From an uncultured Flavobacteriaceae bacterium (GTDB lineage Bacteria; Bacteroidota; Bacteroidia; Flavobacteriales; Flavobacteriaceae): a DNA stretch of 64,000 bases. The position numbers were made by a program, and so were the translations under genes. The DNA lies in NCBI GenBank assembly GCA_947498845.1, contig CANMLX010000001.1:186001-250000 (forward strand), written 5' to 3'. The notes below the pieces were generated by a model. The model was given only the letters and a program-made list of their open reading frames with translations. It was not told the origin of the DNA and made no database searches. Positions within the stretch are counted from its first letter, which is position 1. The number at the start of each line of letters is the position of its first letter. Positions 62,046 through 64,000 of the stretch are shown here, in pieces.

Positions 62046-62468
62046 TTATGGTTTATTTTGTGTTATTTTTTTGTTGAGTCCGTCGATCTCTCTCATCAAA
62101 TCATTTTCAGTTTTAAGAACAAGTGTCTCTATAAAATCTCTAACTGCTGGTATTTTTATCACCTCTGACTTATTAAGCAAGAACGCATCATTTATTATTT
62201 GTTTATGTTCTTCTGATAAACCTTCATTTGATAATAACCTTTCCGTTTTTTCTACAGAATTATTTTTTGGTTTCAAATAATCTAAAGAATTTACTTTATA
62301 AAAGTTTTCAAATTGTTTTATAAAATTAGAACTTGGCACTTTTTTTCCCTTCAAATACTCACTAACTGGACCTTTAGATATATTTAAATCCCTGGATATA
62401 GTTGCAACTGGGAATCTCATCCCTAAGTCTTCAACCATTTTATTTAGTACCTCTGATGTTATAATCAT
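62046..62468 (-). CDS. XRE-like HTH repressor
   Basis: From the ATG at 62468 the protein has 140 residues. The N-terminal half has an HTH of the phage-repressor type (GMRFPVATISRDLNISKGPVSEYLKGKKVPSSNF, residues about 14-50 in parts), the C-terminus is helical (LNKSEVIKIPAVRDFIETLV and a terminal coiled coil). The first ATG at 62495 lies inside the AGTTCTA/GTTC region and is less likely. It is convergent with the small-gene operon and divergent from a promoter at 62523. Confidence 0.7.
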   Translation of the reverse strand: MIITSEVLNKMVEDLGMRFPVATISRDLNISKGPVSEYLKGKKVPSSNFIKQFENFYKVNSLDYLKPKNNSVEKTERLLSNEGLSEEHKQIINDAFLLNKSEVIKIPAVRDFIETLVLKTENDLMREIDGLNKKITQNKP

Positions 62469-62504
62469 TTCAAAAAAACAAAATTTGTTCCACAAAAGTT
62501 TTAT

Positions 62505-62530
62505 AGTTCTAAAAAAGTTCTATATATTTG
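62505..62530 (+). promoter_or_regulatory. AGTTCTA direct repeats with -7 box TATATTTG
   Basis: AGTTCTA at 62505-62511 and 62516-62522 are 11 bp apart, one helical turn, and the second runs directly into TATATTTG (62523-62530), a TAnnTTTG promoter reading rightward. A third GTTC is at 62487. The HTH gene starts just to the left, so this looks like its operator controlling a rightward transcript. Confidence 0.5.
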
Positions 62531-62536
62531 TAGGGC

Positions 62537-62945
62537 ATTGAGAGTAAAGATAACAAAATAATATAGACGCAAAAAAAGCTTAAAAGGCTTATGTGTTTAA
62601 AGAATTATAAAAGATACATATTAATATAATTAGTCTACTTTTTAAAATTCAAAAAAGACAACAGTAATTACTATATCCCTTAAGAACTGGTTAATAATTG
62701 ATTATAACCAAAGGTACATGGCTACGGGGGTGATTAGTTAAGCAGTTTCTTGGGTGAAATTGTGAGCTTTCGTAGTTCATGTACTATAACAGCTATAGGG
62801 TTTTATTAATACAAATTATTTTATCGGCGAAATGTTGTTGACATGTAGACGCTCTCTCATAAAACTAATGGTTGTTTCGGTATTGGGTTAGTCGCCAGTT
62901 AGTAGTTAGTTTTAGTCCCGCATCTTTATGGATGCGGGAATTTTT
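62537..62945 (+). ncRNA. Possible non-coding transcript
   Basis: From the promoter at 62523-62530 to a terminator-like hairpin (TCCCGCATC / GATGCGGGA, 62916-62939, followed by ATTTTT) there is no credible open frame. The interior contains GTACATGGCTACG paired with CGTAGTTCATGTAC (about 62711-62785). I can see promoter, hairpins and terminator only; whether an RNA is made is inference. The region to 63469 beyond it shows no gene. Confidence 0.35.
62916..62945 (+). terminator. Terminator-like hairpin
   Basis: A 9-bp stem with a 6-nt loop is followed by AATTTTT. Similar TCCCGC/GCGGGA hairpins occur at 23511 and, with different bases, at 43891. 62946-63469 is AT-rich with no gene seen. Confidence 0.55.
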
Positions 62946-63374
62946 AAGAAACATCAATACATAGCATATTATAATATCCATTAAATTAAGTTTTTATGGT
63001 ATCAAAAGACATTTCAATATATACCACCAATGTTACCAAAGTGTTAATTAAGTATACGTCTTCAGTTTCAATAAACAGTCTTTCAATTAGTTATGATTAC
63101 AAACCGCTTGACATTATACGTAAACATTAAAAAATGAATCCAGATTAGAACCCAAATTATCTATCTACAAAATTTAGCTTATGAATTTATTAGTGATTGA
63201 GATATTCTCCATTTAGTAATATTATATAACAAACAAAGCTTCTTATATACTATAAATTTCGTGTAAAAATTTAAATGTAAGATAACAGTATTATTGATAT
63301 GTTAATTTTAAGTTAAAAAAATAATTCAAAACGCTGAAATTAAGTTAGTTGAAACACAAAGCGAAGCCAATTGA

Positions 63375-63387
63375 GGTTTTCCGTAAA
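63375..63387. promoter_or_regulatory. Motif GGTTTTCCGTAAA
   Basis: Matches the right part of the inverted repeat at 60831-60849 with one base missing. It lies 83 bp before the small Cys-containing gene at 63470. Confidence 0.3.
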
Positions 63388-63469
63388 AAACAGCAAAAGC
63401 TAACATCTAATTTCGATTATAACCTTTCTAATTAATATTGATTAGAAATAATTTTTAAACTTTGTAAAA

Positions 63470-63895
63470 ATGAAAAATTTTGATGAAATTATTCTGGAAT
63501 TACCAGAAATTAATTTGAACGAAGAAAAAACTCGATTTGGAAACTGTCCTTATGGTACTGATGCATGGGGTAATTGTTATGACCAACCAGACATTATTAT
63601 CGATGGAAATGGGTCAGGTGGTAATGATACTGGAGGAGGAATACCAATCTTTCCAAATTATGGAGGTGATAACGGCTTTGATGACAGACCAGATAGTGGC
63701 CCAACTGTAAGTCAAACAACTGGTCAATGGGTTGACAAGCCATGTTTAGGTTGTGCAGAATTGAATCAACCTAGACCCACATTTACCCCACTTGGACGAG
63801 CTCTTCTGCCCCTTCATAATGAAGGTTGCGGAGGGAAACTGCGTCCAGAATTGAGAAATAAATGCTGGCAGGAGTTAGAGTTGTCAAAACCCTAA
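63470..63895 (+). CDS. Gly/Asp-rich Cys-containing small protein, possible modified-peptide precursor
   Basis: This 141-residue protein has no signal peptide. The N-terminus (MKNFDEIILELPEINL, then NEEKTRFG) is acidic and leader-like, with Gly or Cys following. The remainder has NCPYGTDAWGNC, a Gly/Asp-rich linker (DGNGSGGNDTGGG), DKPCLGCAELNQPRP, and a C-terminal part with GCGGKL and NKCWQELEL: six cysteines in all. This resembles a ribosomal-peptide precursor or a small Cys-knot-like exported protein. No modifying enzyme is in the window; the neighbourhood to the right is cut. Function is unknown. Confidence 0.5.
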   Translation: MKNFDEIILELPEINLNEEKTRFGNCPYGTDAWGNCYDQPDIIIDGNGSGGNDTGGGIPIFPNYGGDNGFDDRPDSGPTVSQTTGQWVDKPCLGCAELNQPRPTFTPLGRALLPLHNEGCGGKLRPELRNKCWQELELSKP

Positions 63896-63926
63896 AAAAG
63901 TTTATGAAAATTAGATTTCTTAACGA

Positions 63927-63961
63927 CAAGACTGTTTGTAAACAGTCTTGTTTACAAACAG
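63927..63961 (+). promoter_or_regulatory. Two mutually exclusive hairpins
   Basis: CAAGACTGTTT (63927-63937) can pair with AAACAGTCTTG (63940-63950). Alternatively CTGTTTGTAAAC (63932-63943) pairs perfectly with GTTTACAAACAG (63950-63961). Both cannot form at once. It lies 32 bp after the preceding stop. Terminator, operator or switch are all possible. Confidence 0.5.
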
Positions 63962-64000
63962 TTAGTATGCTAAAAAAAAATAAAATCTTAATTTATTTTA

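Noticed and set aside
1..64000. tRNA, rRNA, prophage or integrase genes
   Set aside because: Looked for on both strands by eye; none with a cloverleaf or family motif was recognised.

Overview
The window looks like chromosomal DNA of a marine member of the Flavobacteriaceae (Bacteroidota). The evidence is the AT-rich base composition, the near absence of Shine-Dalgarno sequences, TAnnTTTG-type promoter boxes, a type IX secretion sorting domain, a GldA-type ABC ATPase, a split methionine synthase, and enzymes for red-algal galactans. I see no rRNA, tRNA, CRISPR array, transposase or phage structural gene.

Layout. (1) 1-5017: sulfate/sulfite assimilation: the end of a sulfite reductase with a HEPN tail, cobA, siroheme synthase, an FAD reductase, cysE and cysM. 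(2) 5086-6508: a Cys-rich lipoprotein and a Crp/Fnr regulator, both leftward. (3) 6601-14765: the methionine/folate block: a SAM-I riboswitch, methionine synthase in two polypeptides separated by inserted small genes, an MTHFR-like paralogue and metF. (4) 14800-21066: PagL-type outer-membrane protein, VOC protein, head-GIN lipoprotein, a frameshifted methyltransferase, then ackA-pta. (5) 21260-24540: a secreted GH16 agarase-like enzyme and gldA. (6) 24676-29075: an aromatic amino acid operon (pheA, aminotransferase, tyrA, DAHP synthase-chorismate mutase) preceded by a 26-codon Phe/Tyr-rich leader peptide and an intrinsic terminator, which I read as a transcription attenuator. (7) 29086-34486: a lipoprotein subtilase and two tandem paralogous TPR/AraC membrane regulators with TTCATGAA palindromes at their promoters. 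(8) 34892-37482: a Gly-zipper, bacteriocin-like small protein followed by an M48 protease, a SpoIIM/DUF95 membrane protein and another membrane protein. This is the best candidate for an undescribed system. (9) 37911-45713: housekeeping genes (ACBP, psd, cdsA, LUD protein, ftsH, rsfS, birA, SRPBCC protein, pyrE, Nudix). (10) 45793-56984: a red-algal galactan cluster: DUF5060 glycosidase, Kelch protein, and a leftward operon GH117-GH29-TRAP transporter-LacI, with TGTATACA palindromes at both promoters and no SusC/SusD pair. (11) 57394-60697: FKBP, ruvB and a cytochrome P450. (12) 60831-64000: accessory small genes: a tiny lipoprotein overlapping a membrane protein, an XRE-like repressor, a gene-poor 1-kb stretch that may encode an RNA, and a Cys-containing peptide that could be a modified-peptide precursor.

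Interspersed repeats are prominent. They include several inverted-repeat elements of 120-400 bp, often with an arm on a neighbouring stop codon; a core of about 250 bp present twice; eleven GCAGTA(A/G) heptamers; and GC-rich hairpins placed directly before start codons of biosynthetic genes.
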